A stretch of DNA of 64,000 nucleotides from an uncultured Clostridium sp. GTDB lineage: Bacteria > Bacillota > Clostridia > Clostridiales > Clostridiaceae. Under the pieces are notes generated by a model, which had not been told where the DNA came from, did not search any database, and worked only from the letters and a program-made list of their open reading frames with translations. The stretch spans positions 1-64,000 of the forward strand of contig NZ_CAJURG010000006.1 of the NCBI RefSeq assembly GCF_910588715.1. Reading direction: 5' to 3'. Position numbers and translations under genes: made by a program. Positions 53,077-63,514 of the stretch are shown one piece after another (position 1 is the first letter of the stretch; every line of letters begins with the position of its first letter).

Positions 53077-53367
53077 TTTATCCCCCCAAGTTATATTTTT
53101 TAAAATCTTTAGTTAATTTACTATTATTTTACTATAGTATTATTAATTTATCAAGACACTTCAACATAATATTATAACTATACAAATGAAACCGTTTTAT
53201 TTTTAATATATTAATAATAAACTGTAAATTTTGAAGGATTTATCTTTCAGTTTGTCAATTTTCTTTCAATTAAGTAGTGAGTAATTTTTCCCATTTTAAC
53301 TATATATTTAGTAATTTAATCTATTTTTTTAATCAAATCTTACAAAATTATATATAAAATTTAAAAA
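53077..53367. other. Noncoding AT-rich spacer
   Basis: Upstream region of the transporter gene. I see no hairpin with strong pairing, no operator symmetry and no small gene. Confidence 0.45.
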
Positions 53368-53394
53368 AACTGGAGATTAAAAAATCACCAGTTC
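53368..53394 (-). terminator. fliB terminator
   Basis: AACTGG-a-GATT / AATC-a-CCAGTT stem, followed on the minus strand by TTTTTTTAAATTTT, 5 bases after the stop. Confidence 0.8.
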
Positions 53395-53398
53395 TTTC

Positions 53399-54556
53399 TT
53401 AATTCATTAAAGTTATTAACATTTCTTTTACAGCAAAAGCTTCATTAGTTTCAAATATTTCTGCTAAAGTTTCAATATTTTCTTCTAAATGCTCTATATC
53501 TTTTGAATAAGTATGAGCTATATCTATCATATCTTCCTCTGTAAAACCACACTCTTCAGTAAATCTTACTAAAGCTAATTCCCTTATCATTAAATAACTT
53601 ACTATTGCAGTTTTAACCTTTGCAGATACATCATAATCAAAAACAGCTTTCATAAAATATCTAAAAATAAAGTAAACTAAAATATGTTCAAATTTATATA
53701 TTGAATCTTCATAATATTTATCAAAAGCCTTACTTTTAGCTAAATATATTTCTCTATCATCTTCACTTTGCCAAAAATATCTTAATGCATTATCTAAACC
53801 TAACGGATCATTAGGGTTTATATGCTTTAATTCCTTAAACACATTAAAATATTCATTAATTATGTTATATCTATCCTTTTCCTTATTTTTATATTTTTCA
53901 AAACTACCTAATAATTCTTTTATAAAATCCTTATTGGAATATTTTTCTCTTATAGCTTTAATATCACTAATTTCATTTTCATCTATTTTATCTTGAATTT
54001 CTTTAGTAAAAGCAAGAACTACTGAAGCTCTACTGTTTAATTTCATACTTCTATCTTGAATAATATCAATTACTATGTCTCTACACTTTATAAGCTCCAT
54101 ATAAAGCCTTGCATTAATATCATTATATGTACTAACTTCCTCATCATTTTCACTTAATTCAAAATTTACCTTTTTAGAATCCTTTAATATTATCCTTGCT
54201 GCTTCTTCACAAGATAAAGAAATTCCCATTTCACGCAAACTTCCAAACTCCTCTAAGTATCTTGGATATTGTCTGCATGTATAGCATAACCCCTCTTCAC
54301 CAAGCTCCTTATATATATCACATAATTTACTTTCATTTAAGAATGGACAATCATTTCCACTTAATACAAATATATTTTCTCCCGCTTCATGAACTATTTC
54401 ACTTTTTAATCTATCTCCAAATGCTCCATTTACCTTTTTATACTTATCAAAGGTTTCATCATCAATTACTATTCCCCATCCTGCACAACAAGTATCTTTG
54501 CATTGTGATGCTATACATTTAAATTCCTTAAAATATTCTGGTACTCGTATTTTCAT
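53399..54556 (-). CDS. fliB: FliB-type lysine-N-methylase, 385 aa
   Basis: Family that methylates lysines of flagellin. The N-terminal Cys cluster FKCIASQCKDTCCAGWGIVI, the later CPFLNESKLCDIYKELGEEGLCYTCRQYPR and GISLSCEEAA carry eight or more conserved cysteines, likely an iron-sulfur centre. The rest is helical. Implies a flagellated host or relic thereof; no flagellar genes lie in this window, so its in vivo target is not shown. Ribosome site GTGAGGTA. Confidence 0.88.
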   Translation of the reverse strand: MKIRVPEYFKEFKCIASQCKDTCCAGWGIVIDDETFDKYKKVNGAFGDRLKSEIVHEAGENIFVLSGNDCPFLNESKLCDIYKELGEEGLCYTCRQYPRYLEEFGSLREMGISLSCEEAARIILKDSKKVNFELSENDEEVSTYNDINARLYMELIKCRDIVIDIIQDRSMKLNSRASVVLAFTKEIQDKIDENEISDIKAIREKYSNKDFIKELLGSFEKYKNKEKDRYNIINEYFNVFKELKHINPNDPLGLDNALRYFWQSEDDREIYLAKSKAFDKYYEDSIYKFEHILVYFIFRYFMKAVFDYDVSAKVKTAIVSYLMIRELALVRFTEECGFTEEDMIDIAHTYSKDIEHLEENIETLAEIFETNEAFAVKEMLITLMN

Positions 54557-54726
54557 TGTTTACCTCACAACTTATTTAAATTTATTTCAAATTAATTTTA
54601 ATATTTATTAATCCTACTATCAACCTTAATCAAAACAAAGTTTTCATTATAATATATAAATCATCAAAAATATTCTTTTAAAGTATACTTTTAACAAACT
54701 ACTATTTTTATTTTCTATACAACAAA

Positions 54727-54774
54727 AAGAAGCTATATAACTTAAATTTTTATCTTTAAATTATATAGCTTCTT
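54727..54774 (-). terminator. Terminator of the 208-aa gene
   Basis: AAGAAGCTATATAA / TTATATAGCTTCTT perfect 14-base arms, 20 bases after the stop at 54794. Confidence 0.8.
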
Positions 54775-54793
54775 AAATTATAAGTTTATATAT

Positions 54794-55420
54794 TTATCTT
54801 CTGCACTTATTAAATTCAACATAAATATTTGCTAAAGTCCTATTAATAAAATCATTTGTAACATAGGAGTTATCAGAAAATAGTAATCCATAATCAGTAT
54901 TAAATCTACTAAGCATAAGAATAATATAAAAATTAGTAACACTTATATCTATCATACCCGTAAAAAGAGAAATTACTGCATTAGAATTTGAAATTACATA
55001 TGTCAAAGATGGAACAAAAGAACTATCTAAATCATAATTATTTCCCATAATTTTTTTAATAAACTCATCTGCATTTTCATCATCATGGATTTTTACATTG
55101 CTATCAAATTTGATATTTCCCTTTTCTACCTCATTAATATATAATCCTATGATAAAGCAATATAAATCTATTTGTAAATTTGCATTTGAATTTACATTAA
55201 AAGTTGCTGGGTTTATAGGATTATAACTTTGATTATTAAATCTTGAATAATTATAGCTTAAAAAATAATATAATCTATTAAGATTTGTATATATAATTTC
55301 ATCACCATTTACTAAAGGATTATGCGCTCCTAAAAATTCAACACATGGAGGAAGTTTAAAACCTTCTAATGGATTACAATTACAGTTATTTTGGCATTTC
55401 TTCTTTCTTTTTTTCTTCAT
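54794..55420 (-). CDS. Protein with basic, Cys-rich N-terminus, 208 aa
   Basis: The first 26 residues are MKKKRKKKCQNNCNCNPLEG then FKLPPC: lysine-rich with four cysteines. The rest is a hydrophobic-aromatic helical domain (FYIILMLSRFNTDYGLLF, ADEFIKKIMGNNYD). No signal peptide cleavage site. Composition recalls small spore coat or exosporium proteins, an inference only. Ribosome site AAAGGGAA. Lies 26 bases downstream of the VWA gene and may be its last operon member. Confidence 0.68.
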   Translation of the reverse strand: MKKKRKKKCQNNCNCNPLEGFKLPPCVEFLGAHNPLVNGDEIIYTNLNRLYYFLSYNYSRFNNQSYNPINPATFNVNSNANLQIDLYCFIIGLYINEVEKGNIKFDSNVKIHDDENADEFIKKIMGNNYDLDSSFVPSLTYVISNSNAVISLFTGMIDISVTNFYIILMLSRFNTDYGLLFSDNSYVTNDFINRTLANIYVEFNKCRR

Positions 55421-55446
55421 TTAAATTCCCTTTATAAAAATTATTT

Positions 55447-58227
55447 TTAAGAGATACCATTTCTGTCATTTTTCTTTTTAAGAAGTGAATTAGTATCAAG
55501 AGTTTGAGATTTAGAAGTTTCCTTAGCCTTCTTTTTCACCTTAAGTTTTCTATCCTTTTTCTTAAGCTCATCTTTTTTACTATCTAACTCTTCTAAATTA
55601 TTTACTTCCCTTTCTAATGCTATTTCTTCTTTTATAAAAGTATTTTTAGTAGCTTTATCTTTATTATTTCTAATATTAATATATTTAGAAAAATCTAAAT
55701 TTAATCTTCTATAAACTATATCAAATAAGAATAATATTAATGCTAATATTAAAAGTGAATTAGTTAAGTTAATTTTCTTATATTCTTTTTTAAGTTTTCC
55801 TTCAAAAACTTCTTCTACACTTTTTATAAAACTTCCATTAGTTTCACTTACAAGAGAATCTAACTTAATTGAATTAGTATTAAACTTATATTCATCAGAA
55901 TATTTAAGAGAAAAAGCCCCCTTATAATTGCTAGTTATATTTTCTCCTTCTTGCTCCCTTATACTAAAATTATAAAATCCTAAATTATTTAATGGAACAT
56001 TTGCTTCAAATTTCCCCGGTTCACTTTGAGTTAATGTAAACTCACCTTGAGTTCCATCTTCTCCATTGTAAATTCCTGTTACTTTAGCACTTGAACTAAC
56101 ATTATCATTATAATACTCAACCTTAGCTTCATTTCCATTTTGAGTTATAGATAATTTCCCCTCTTCACCATAAGATGGTATTGCATAATAAACCATGTTT
56201 TTAATTAATTGAGGTCCATATTCCCACGTTAAATAATTCTTACTAAAGCTTCCATCAATATCACTAGTAAAACTTACAGTTTTCCCTATTCCATATTGTC
56301 TTACTGCAAGAATTGGCTCATCTTTACTAGAACTTAATATTTCAATTGCATCCTCTTTTAAAGATGTTCCTATATATCCAAGCAATGATGGAATTCCACC
56401 TTCTGTATTAACTCCTGCTAATATTTCATGGTTACTTACTATGCTTGGAGTAAATTCCTCATTTATTATATAAGTTCCAACAGACATTAAAACTTCTTTT
56501 GCAAATATCCTTGGTATATCAGTATAAATATCTGTATAATAGCTTCTACCATTTCCAGCCTTAGCTAAATCACTTAAAAGATTTGAATTTGAATCATTTC
56601 CTACTGCAACTGTTGATAATGTTATATTTTTGTTATTAAACTGTCTTAAAAGACCTTCGTAAGTTGAATAAGGAATTGAATCTTGCCCATCAGTTAAAAG
56701 TATAGTGTGCTTTATTTTTGCATCACTTTCTAATTGAAGATTATAGCCTTTTTCAAGAGCTGGATATATCGATGTTCCACCTCTTATTTGTATTCCTGAT
56801 ATAAGTTCCTTTATATAGTCCTTATCTGTAACCTTTTGAGTTTTAACTACAACATCAAATGTATCATCAAAAGCTATTACAGATATATAATCTATTTCTC
56901 TTAAATTATCTACAGCCTTCATTGCAGCTTCCTTTGCAAGAGTTAATTTACTAACTCCTCCACCTTCTAAGCCCATGCTTCCAGACTTATCTATAATTAA
57001 ATTAATACTTATAGAAGGAACTTCATTTTTACCCTTCTTATCCATGTTTACAGGAAGTATAGTTTCTAAAGCTGTATCTTTATATCCACCAAGAGCATAA
57101 GAATCCTCTCCACCAAAGGTAACAACTCCACCACCATAATCTTTAACATAGCTTTCTATATTATCCATAAATCCATTAGTTAAATCATCTTTATAAACAT
57201 TATTTAAAACTACTGCCTTATATTCTAAAAGTTCATTTAATGTGCTTGGTGAAGAATTTGGTGAAATAGTTTTAATATTAGCACCACCATTTTTTAATAT
57301 TTCTTCTAAAGCTTTTGAATCACCCTTTACTCCATTTATTATTAAAATATTAGGCTTATCAACTACATTAGTATAGGCACTATATTCATTATTTATCTTA
57401 TTAGTATCACCTTCTGCCTCTATTGTAACTCTATAATTCTTAAAACCACCACTATTTTGTACATCTCTAAATACAAAAGAATTACTTCCCTTTTTTACTT
57501 CTACTGTTTGCTCTCCAACCTTTTCTCTTCCACTAAATAAAGTAAGTTTAGCTGAAGTATTATAATTAGCTTCTACATCTATTTTTACAGAAAACTCTTC
57601 TCCAATAGAAATATTATCTGGAATAGTTATATTATCTATATAAATTTCATCTCCACTTTTTTCTGTAACCTTATATACTTTTAAATCTATATTTTCAGCA
57701 TTAATTAATGGAACAGATTTTAATATATCACCTTTATTTTCTTCCCCATCAGTTATAAGAACTATTCTTTTAGATGTTCCATCTTCAAATAAAGTTATTG
57801 CAGTTTCAACAGCACTTTGAATATTTGTTGCCGTAGAAACTGGACTTGAATTTAAAGGCTTATAAAAGCTTTTATTATCTATAATTTTATCTACCTTTGC
57901 ATTATCACCAAATAATACTACTCCGGCTTTATTTCCCTTAGGCATTATTTCTAAAGCACTATTTATAAAATCTTCTCCACTACCTTTAAAAGAGCTAATA
58001 CTTTCTGATACATCTAATAAAAATACTGTTGAAATATTTTTACCCCTAATGCTTATTGTTATATTTGCAAAGGATAAAACTAATAAAGTAAAAATAATTA
58101 TCCTACTTATTAATATTAATATGTCATTTTTATTACCTATTTTAAACTTTTTAATACTATAGTAAATAAAGAAGATAAGTATTGGAATTAATATTATAAA
58201 GTATAAGTTTCCTATATTTAATTTCAT
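55447..58227 (-). CDS. Large membrane VWA/glutamine-amidotransferase-like protein, 926 aa
   Basis: Two N-terminal membrane helices (about 5-25, 38-60), then a first VWA-type domain with VFLLDVSESI (MIDAS DxSxS near 72) and LITDGEENKGD. A beta-sandwich and a class-I glutamine-amidotransferase-like segment follow (PNILIINGVKGDSKALEEIL, GGGVVTFGGEDSYALGGY), then a second VWA domain with INLIIDKSGSMG near 395 and ILLTDGQDS. A last membrane helix (LTNSLLILALILFLFDIVY) and a Lys/Glu-rich tail end the protein. Such proteins work with MoxR ATPases and DUF58 partners. Ribosome site AGGAGA. Confidence 0.85.
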   Translation of the reverse strand: MKLNIGNLYFIILIPILIFFIYYSIKKFKIGNKNDILILISRIIIFTLLVLSFANITISIRGKNISTVFLLDVSESISSFKGSGEDFINSALEIMPKGNKAGVVLFGDNAKVDKIIDNKSFYKPLNSSPVSTATNIQSAVETAITLFEDGTSKRIVLITDGEENKGDILKSVPLINAENIDLKVYKVTEKSGDEIYIDNITIPDNISIGEEFSVKIDVEANYNTSAKLTLFSGREKVGEQTVEVKKGSNSFVFRDVQNSGGFKNYRVTIEAEGDTNKINNEYSAYTNVVDKPNILIINGVKGDSKALEEILKNGGANIKTISPNSSPSTLNELLEYKAVVLNNVYKDDLTNGFMDNIESYVKDYGGGVVTFGGEDSYALGGYKDTALETILPVNMDKKGKNEVPSISINLIIDKSGSMGLEGGGVSKLTLAKEAAMKAVDNLREIDYISVIAFDDTFDVVVKTQKVTDKDYIKELISGIQIRGGTSIYPALEKGYNLQLESDAKIKHTILLTDGQDSIPYSTYEGLLRQFNNKNITLSTVAVGNDSNSNLLSDLAKAGNGRSYYTDIYTDIPRIFAKEVLMSVGTYIINEEFTPSIVSNHEILAGVNTEGGIPSLLGYIGTSLKEDAIEILSSSKDEPILAVRQYGIGKTVSFTSDIDGSFSKNYLTWEYGPQLIKNMVYYAIPSYGEEGKLSITQNGNEAKVEYYNDNVSSSAKVTGIYNGEDGTQGEFTLTQSEPGKFEANVPLNNLGFYNFSIREQEGENITSNYKGAFSLKYSDEYKFNTNSIKLDSLVSETNGSFIKSVEEVFEGKLKKEYKKINLTNSLLILALILFLFDIVYRRLNLDFSKYINIRNNKDKATKNTFIKEEIALEREVNNLEELDSKKDELKKKDRKLKVKKKAKETSKSQTLDTNSLLKKKNDRNGIS

Positions 58228-58242
58228 TTAATTATCTCCTTT

Positions 58243-60033
58243 CTAATTACCTTTCTTGTAAAATATCCATTCAAAAGCAACTACTAAAATTGCAAGTAAT
58301 ATAAATACCCTAGTCATATTAAATCCACTTTTTAAATTGCTTTTTCCATCAACTATATTATTATTTTCTCCAACCTCTTCTATTGAAGTATTACTTTCAC
58401 TTAAACTTGGAAAATTTACTGAAAAACTTTCTTTATTATCATTTTGATTTATTTTATATATTCCAAGTTCTAAATTTCCTTTTAATTCATCACCAGATTT
58501 TAATTCTTTAATTTCTCCATTTGGATAAGTTACATTTATTTCACTTTCAAAATCCGAAGATTTAACTACTATTTTTTCTCCAGCAGTAAAATTATTTTTA
58601 TATACCATTCCTGTAGAAATTAACTCTTCCCCAAGTTCATATATAAGAATTGGAAATTCTTTTTTAAGAGCAAAATCTGTTGAATGTAAATCAAAAGATA
58701 ATGCAGCTATTTTTCTATCATTTACTTCACCCTTAAAGCCAATAGAATTATCATCTATGGTAAGTATGTTAGTACCATAATAAGGTGTTTCTATTATTTT
58801 ATATTCAGATAAAGTAAATTGTGTATTTTCTAAATAACTAGAAACAGCTCCCTTAATAGCTTTTGCCTGACCCATTTCTCCACCATTTAATACATTAAAA
58901 AGTTCATTTGAACTAGGATTTATAAATAATATATTTCCTGATTTAGGCATAACTTCTGGCATTTTATTATCAAATACATAAAGGTCATATTCATCCTTTT
59001 CTGTTATATTATTAGGATCATTAGTTTTATAAACTTCAGTATTTTCAATAATTCCAAAAGCCTTTTCTAAAAATACATTTTCATCTGTAACTAATAATAC
59101 CTTCTTTACCTTATTTTCATTAATAACATGATAATAAGTATTATCTTCCATCAAAATATCTTTTCTTGATAACTCTCCCTTTAAATAATCATCACTTAAA
59201 GAATCTAACTCAAAAGATAAAGTTTTGCTTTCAGAAACCCCTAAATTTATTTTATTAACTTCTAATAACTTATCACCATTATATAAAGAAAAATCCCCTT
59301 CATATTCTTTATCTCCATTATTAGTTACATTTGCTATGACCTTAATTTTTCCATCTACAACCTTATGAGAAATATTATCTATTGAAGCATTTAATCCACT
59401 ATTACCTAAATAAACTAATTTACCATTTATATCTGAAATTGATGTTTGTTTATCAGTAAAAATTAATGCTTCATATTCTTCTCCAATTCCATCACCTATA
59501 GCCTTAACAAAGGATAATACATCACTTATATCTCCAGTATTATAACTTTTACTTATATTATTAATAATTGATTCTGAATTAAACTTATTAAATTCACCAT
59601 TTAAAAGTAAATTTGAATTTCCATCATAAGAAATAATATAAGCTTTTGTTCCTTCCCTTGTACTATTTAAATATTCCTTAGCAAGTAATTTCCCCTTTTC
59701 TAATCTGCTAAGCTTATCATCATATATAGTGTTCATGCTAGCAGTATTATCCACTACAATTATTACATTCTTATAAGTCTTTCCACCTATATTAATAAAA
59801 GGACTCATAAGAGCTAAAATTACACTTAAAATAATTATAATCTGTAAAAGTAACATTATATTTTTCTTAAACTTTTCCCATGGTGTATTGGCTCTAGTAT
59901 TTTTATATACCCCTTTCCACAATAAAGAAGAAGATATAACCTCTTTTTTATACTTACGCTTTAATATGTAAAGCATTATTACTGGAGGAATTGTTAGTAA
60001 TAAAAATAATGGCCATAAATTAGTAAAGCCCAT
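58243..60033 (-). CDS. BatA/VWA-domain membrane protein, 596 aa
   Basis: The N-terminal 80 residues have the BatA module (LWPLFLLLTIPPVIMLYILKRKY ... ANTPWEKFKKNIMLLLQIIII) with two helices, then a VWA-like domain (VIIVVDNTASMN near 92, RTxxDxAS replaced). A beta-rich middle domain follows, and the C-terminus has one helix (FILLAILVVAFEWIFYKKGN). Companion of the 926-residue protein: 15 bases separate the genes. Ribosome site AGGGGGGAAG. Confidence 0.85.
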   Translation of the reverse strand: MGFTNLWPLFLLLTIPPVIMLYILKRKYKKEVISSSLLWKGVYKNTRANTPWEKFKKNIMLLLQIIIILSVILALMSPFINIGGKTYKNVIIVVDNTASMNTIYDDKLSRLEKGKLLAKEYLNSTREGTKAYIISYDGNSNLLLNGEFNKFNSESIINNISKSYNTGDISDVLSFVKAIGDGIGEEYEALIFTDKQTSISDINGKLVYLGNSGLNASIDNISHKVVDGKIKVIANVTNNGDKEYEGDFSLYNGDKLLEVNKINLGVSESKTLSFELDSLSDDYLKGELSRKDILMEDNTYYHVINENKVKKVLLVTDENVFLEKAFGIIENTEVYKTNDPNNITEKDEYDLYVFDNKMPEVMPKSGNILFINPSSNELFNVLNGGEMGQAKAIKGAVSSYLENTQFTLSEYKIIETPYYGTNILTIDDNSIGFKGEVNDRKIAALSFDLHSTDFALKKEFPILIYELGEELISTGMVYKNNFTAGEKIVVKSSDFESEINVTYPNGEIKELKSGDELKGNLELGIYKINQNDNKESFSVNFPSLSESNTSIEEVGENNNIVDGKSNLKSGFNMTRVFILLAILVVAFEWIFYKKGN

Positions 60034-60044
60034 AATCTTCCCCC

Positions 60045-60929
60045 CTAATACAATACTTTTCTCTTGCTAAATTCACTTAATATTATTTCCTCTATATTCA
60101 TAGATGAACTAACAGATATAAGCTTGCCACCATATTTTTTTGCCAAAACTTCAATGCTTTCATTATATTTTTTTAATGCTTCTTTATAATCTTTTATTAA
60201 TGAAGGCGTAACACTAAGTTTTATATTTTCCTTTGTTTCACTATCAATTAAAGTTACTTCATTATTAAAGTTTGGATTAATTTCTTCATCACATAATACC
60301 TGAACTAATATTATTTCTTGTTTTTTATATGCTAAATACTTTAATCCCTCTTCTAAGCTTTCTAAACCTGAATTATTTAAAAAGTCAGATACTATAATAG
60401 ATATTCCTCTTAAATTTAAAGGTCTTTTCTTTATGCTTTTACTTAAATCAGTTGTTCCATCAAAATTTATACTTTCTAAATCTCTTAATATTTTTTGAAA
60501 TCCTCTATTTCCAGTGCCTACTTTTAAGTTTTCTATTGTCCCATCATTTATAGTACTTATATTTACTCTATCTAAATTATTTAAAGCAATATAACTTAAA
60601 GCTGCTACTATCTTTAAAGCTGTATCTTTTTTATTATTTTTTCCATAGTCCATAGATTTGCTTTTATCAATAAAAAAGTTAAATACACCTTCCCTTTCTT
60701 CCATAAATACCTTTATAAAAAACTTATCAAACCTTCCATAAGCATTCCAATCTATTCTTCTAAAATCATCACCAGGTGCATATTCTCTATAATCTGAAAA
60801 CTCTACTGATACACCTTTTGCTTTTGATTTTCTTCCACCTTGAGTTCCTCCACTAAGCTTAAAATTTATATACATATTAATTTTATTTAGCTTTTTAAAG
60901 AAGTCCTCATTAAACATCTTTTCACTCAT
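60045..60929 (-). CDS. DUF58 domain protein, 294 aa
   Basis: Contains the DUF58 core VEFSDYREYAPGDDFRRIDWNAYGRFDKFFIKVFMEEREG followed by a VWA-like FFIDKSKSMDYG near 90. DUF58 proteins are made together with MoxR ATPases and VWA membrane proteins and are thought to be client or adaptor proteins. Cytosolic, no membrane helix. Starts 4 bases after the MoxR stop (ribosome site AAAGGTAG). Confidence 0.9.
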   Translation of the reverse strand: MSEKMFNEDFFKKLNKINMYINFKLSGGTQGGRKSKAKGVSVEFSDYREYAPGDDFRRIDWNAYGRFDKFFIKVFMEEREGVFNFFIDKSKSMDYGKNNKKDTALKIVAALSYIALNNLDRVNISTINDGTIENLKVGTGNRGFQKILRDLESINFDGTTDLSKSIKKRPLNLRGISIIVSDFLNNSGLESLEEGLKYLAYKKQEIILVQVLCDEEINPNFNNEVTLIDSETKENIKLSVTPSLIKDYKEALKKYNESIEVLAKKYGGKLISVSSSMNIEEIILSEFSKRKVLY

Positions 60930-60932
60930 TTT

Positions 60933-61916
60933 TTACACTACCTTTAAATCTTCTAAAATTTTAGAAATTATAGCTTCTTCATTTAAACCTTCAGTTATAG
61001 CATCAAAATTTAAGATAATTCTATGTCTTAATACTGGATAGGCAAGTTCTTTTATGTCTTCAAAAGCTACATTTACTCTACCTTCCATAACTGCTCTTAC
61101 CTTTGCTCCTGCAATAATTCCTTGTGCAGCTCTTGGTCCTGCTCCTGCTTCTAAATATCTTTTTGCTATATCTGCTCCACTGTCTAGCTCTGGATGTGTT
61201 GCAAGAATTAATTTTAAAGCATATTCCTTTACTGGTTCCGCAATCTTAACTTCTTTAATAATATTTCTAAGTATTATTATTTCTCTTCCTTCTAAAACAT
61301 TATTAAGCTTTAATTTTGTATTACTTAATGTTAAATCCATTATATCCTTTAATTCCTCTAAACTTGGAAACTCTACATTAAGCTTAAATAAAAATCTATC
61401 TAGCTGGGCTTCTGGAAGAGGATAAGTTCCTTCTTGCTCTATAGGGTTTTGAGTTGCAAGTACCATAAATGGTTTTGGCATTTCATAAGTTGTTTTACCT
61501 ACAGTTACAGTTTTTTCTCCCATAGCTTCTAAAAGTGCTGATTGAGTTTTAGGCGTAGCTCTATTAATTTCATCGGCTAATAAAAGATTTGTAAATACAG
61601 GTCCTTTTTCAAATTTAAATACTGTATTATCATTTTCCTTTACTACAATATTAGTTCCCACAACGTCAGCTGGCATTAAATCAGGAGTAAATTGTATTCT
61701 TGAAAAATTTAAATCCAATACCTTTCCTATTGTTTTAACCAGTTGAGTTTTTCCCATCCCCGGCATACCTTCTAAAAGCACATTACCTCCTGCAAATATA
61801 GCAATTAATACATTTCTAATCGTATCTTTTTGACCAATTATTCCTCTTGATATTTCCTCTTCACATCTTTTTATTTTTTCTGAAACTTCCTTTATTGCTT
61901 GTTCATTTATTTCCAT
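60933..61916 (-). CDS. MoxR-family AAA+ ATPase, 327 aa
   Basis: AAA+ chaperone of the MoxR subgroup: Walker A EGMPGMGKTQLVK near 54, Walker B LLADEINRATPK near 115, sensor 1 ATQNPIEQEGTYPLPEAQLDRF, sensor 2 GAGPRAAQGI. The start at 61916 follows TTGAGGTGA; a GTG at 61925 overlaps that site. Likely assembles or remodels the VWA partner proteins encoded downstream. Confidence 0.93.
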   Translation of the reverse strand: MEINEQAIKEVSEKIKRCEEEISRGIIGQKDTIRNVLIAIFAGGNVLLEGMPGMGKTQLVKTIGKVLDLNFSRIQFTPDLMPADVVGTNIVVKENDNTVFKFEKGPVFTNLLLADEINRATPKTQSALLEAMGEKTVTVGKTTYEMPKPFMVLATQNPIEQEGTYPLPEAQLDRFLFKLNVEFPSLEELKDIMDLTLSNTKLKLNNVLEGREIIILRNIIKEVKIAEPVKEYALKLILATHPELDSGADIAKRYLEAGAGPRAAQGIIAGAKVRAVMEGRVNVAFEDIKELAYPVLRHRIILNFDAITEGLNEEAIISKILEDLKVV

Positions 61917-61936
61917 ATTTATCACCTCAAAAATTT

Positions 61937-63508
61937 CTAATTTAATTCTTCAAAATAGTCTTTTATAATATCCTTTAAATTTTGTGGAATATTACTATTA
62001 TTTGCACCTTCTAATGCACTATTTTTATAATCTCCAATTACTTTATCATAATTAACTTTTTGTCCATCTAAGTTAAGTCCCGTTTGACTTTCAACTTGCT
62101 GTGAATTTCCACTTTCATTTTTACTTCCAGTAAGATTTGCATCATTCCCTTCATTTCTACCAGGAATATATATTTGCTCTCCCCTAGAATTTTCTAAATC
62201 ATTTTCTTTCCCTGTAGTGCTACCAGTATTCCAACCAGCTCCACCAGAACCACTACCACTTCCAGAACCTGAGCCACCATTTCCACCTTGACCTTGACCA
62301 TTTCCATTGCCTGATCCACTTTGTCCATTACCTGAACCTTGACCCTTATTTTGATTTTGTCCTGAATTTGAAGAGTTATTTAAATTATCATTATTTTCTC
62401 CGTTACTATTACTTACTGATTTTGAAATTGCCCCTGATAAGCTTTCTCCATCAAGTTTTTTATCTAGTACAGAATTTGAAGCATTTTTTAAAGCTTCTGT
62501 AAGTTCCTCATCAGTCATTTCTAAAGCAGCCTTTTTTAAAGCTTCTGATAAATTATTTAACTCTGCACTGCTCATACTGCTAAGTTTCTTTTGAAGATTC
62601 TCTAAATTTTTATTTATATCCTCTTGATTTCCACTTAAAATAGCTTCTGCTAAAGGTTTAGTTTCTGATTTTTTCATAAGCTGATTTACTAGCTTATTAA
62701 CATCCTTTTTAGCATTTTCTTCTTTTTCCTTATTAAAATCATTTAATAAATTCTTTTTAGAGTTTTCAATAGCCTTTTTAGATTTTTCTGATGGTAGCTT
62801 TTCTTTTTTATCATCTAATTTCTTTTCTAAACGCTCTAAAGATTTATTTACTTCTGATTTCTTTTCACTTTCTTTTAGTTCCTTTTTTGTATCTTCTAAA
62901 AACTTTTTAACCTCTTCCTTTTCTTCTTTTGATAAATCTTCAGACTTTTCTATTTTCTTTTTTTCCTTTTCAATCTTTTCTATTATTGTTTTTTGAAATT
63001 TATCAAAGGCTCTTATTTTTTGTGCTTCTTTTCTTGCTATACTAGGTACAAAAATCACTAAAATACACATTAATATTAAAGCTAAAGATAATAAGCATTG
63101 CTTTTTATCTACAGAAATTTTTATTTTTTTAATATCAAAGCTTTTAATGCTATCTAATGTATTTTTCTTTTGTGCAATAGATATACTATCTTTGCAACCT
63201 ATAAGTTCTAATGATGTAATAAGTCTTTCATTTAATCCATTAGAATCTACCATAAGTGCAACTTTATCATTTTTAGGAAACTTTATAAATCCATAAACTA
63301 AAATAATTATTAGTCCTACACCTAATATTCCTATACAAATTTCGTAAATATAAGGAATTTTTATAAAAATTGATACTAATAGCAAACTAAATATTAAGCA
63401 TAGTAGAAGTTTTAGTCCTACTATGCTTAAATTTAACAAAAGATTTGCTTTAATTCTTTTAGAGGCTTTATTTATAAATTCCAATATAGCTTTATCTAAA
63501 GAATTCAT
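61937..63508 (-). CDS. Membrane/coiled-coil protein with Gly-Ser-Asn-rich linker, 523 aa
   Basis: Three membrane helices (about 25-46, 52-72, 135-158), then a charged coiled coil (FQKTIIEKIEKEKKKIEKSEDLSKEE ... KKELKESEKK) to about 335. Residues 360-440 are low-complexity Gly/Ser/Asn/Gln (GSGNGQSGSGNGNGQGQGGN). The C-terminal 60 residues form a short helical domain (VNYDKVIGDYKNSALEGANN ... DYFEEL). It occupies the place of the BatE/large helical partner in MoxR operons. Function unknown. Ribosome site GAAGGAG; 21 bases before the MoxR gene. Confidence 0.78.
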   Translation of the reverse strand: MNSLDKAILEFINKASKRIKANLLLNLSIVGLKLLLCLIFSLLLVSIFIKIPYIYEICIGILGVGLIIILVYGFIKFPKNDKVALMVDSNGLNERLITSLELIGCKDSISIAQKKNTLDSIKSFDIKKIKISVDKKQCLLSLALILMCILVIFVPSIARKEAQKIRAFDKFQKTIIEKIEKEKKKIEKSEDLSKEEKEEVKKFLEDTKKELKESEKKSEVNKSLERLEKKLDDKKEKLPSEKSKKAIENSKKNLLNDFNKEKEENAKKDVNKLVNQLMKKSETKPLAEAILSGNQEDINKNLENLQKKLSSMSSAELNNLSEALKKAALEMTDEELTEALKNASNSVLDKKLDGESLSGAISKSVSNSNGENNDNLNNSSNSGQNQNKGQGSGNGQSGSGNGNGQGQGGNGGSGSGSGSGSGGAGWNTGSTTGKENDLENSRGEQIYIPGRNEGNDANLTGSKNESGNSQQVESQTGLNLDGQKVNYDKVIGDYKNSALEGANNSNIPQNLKDIIKDYFEELN

Positions 63509-63514
63509 CTTTTT

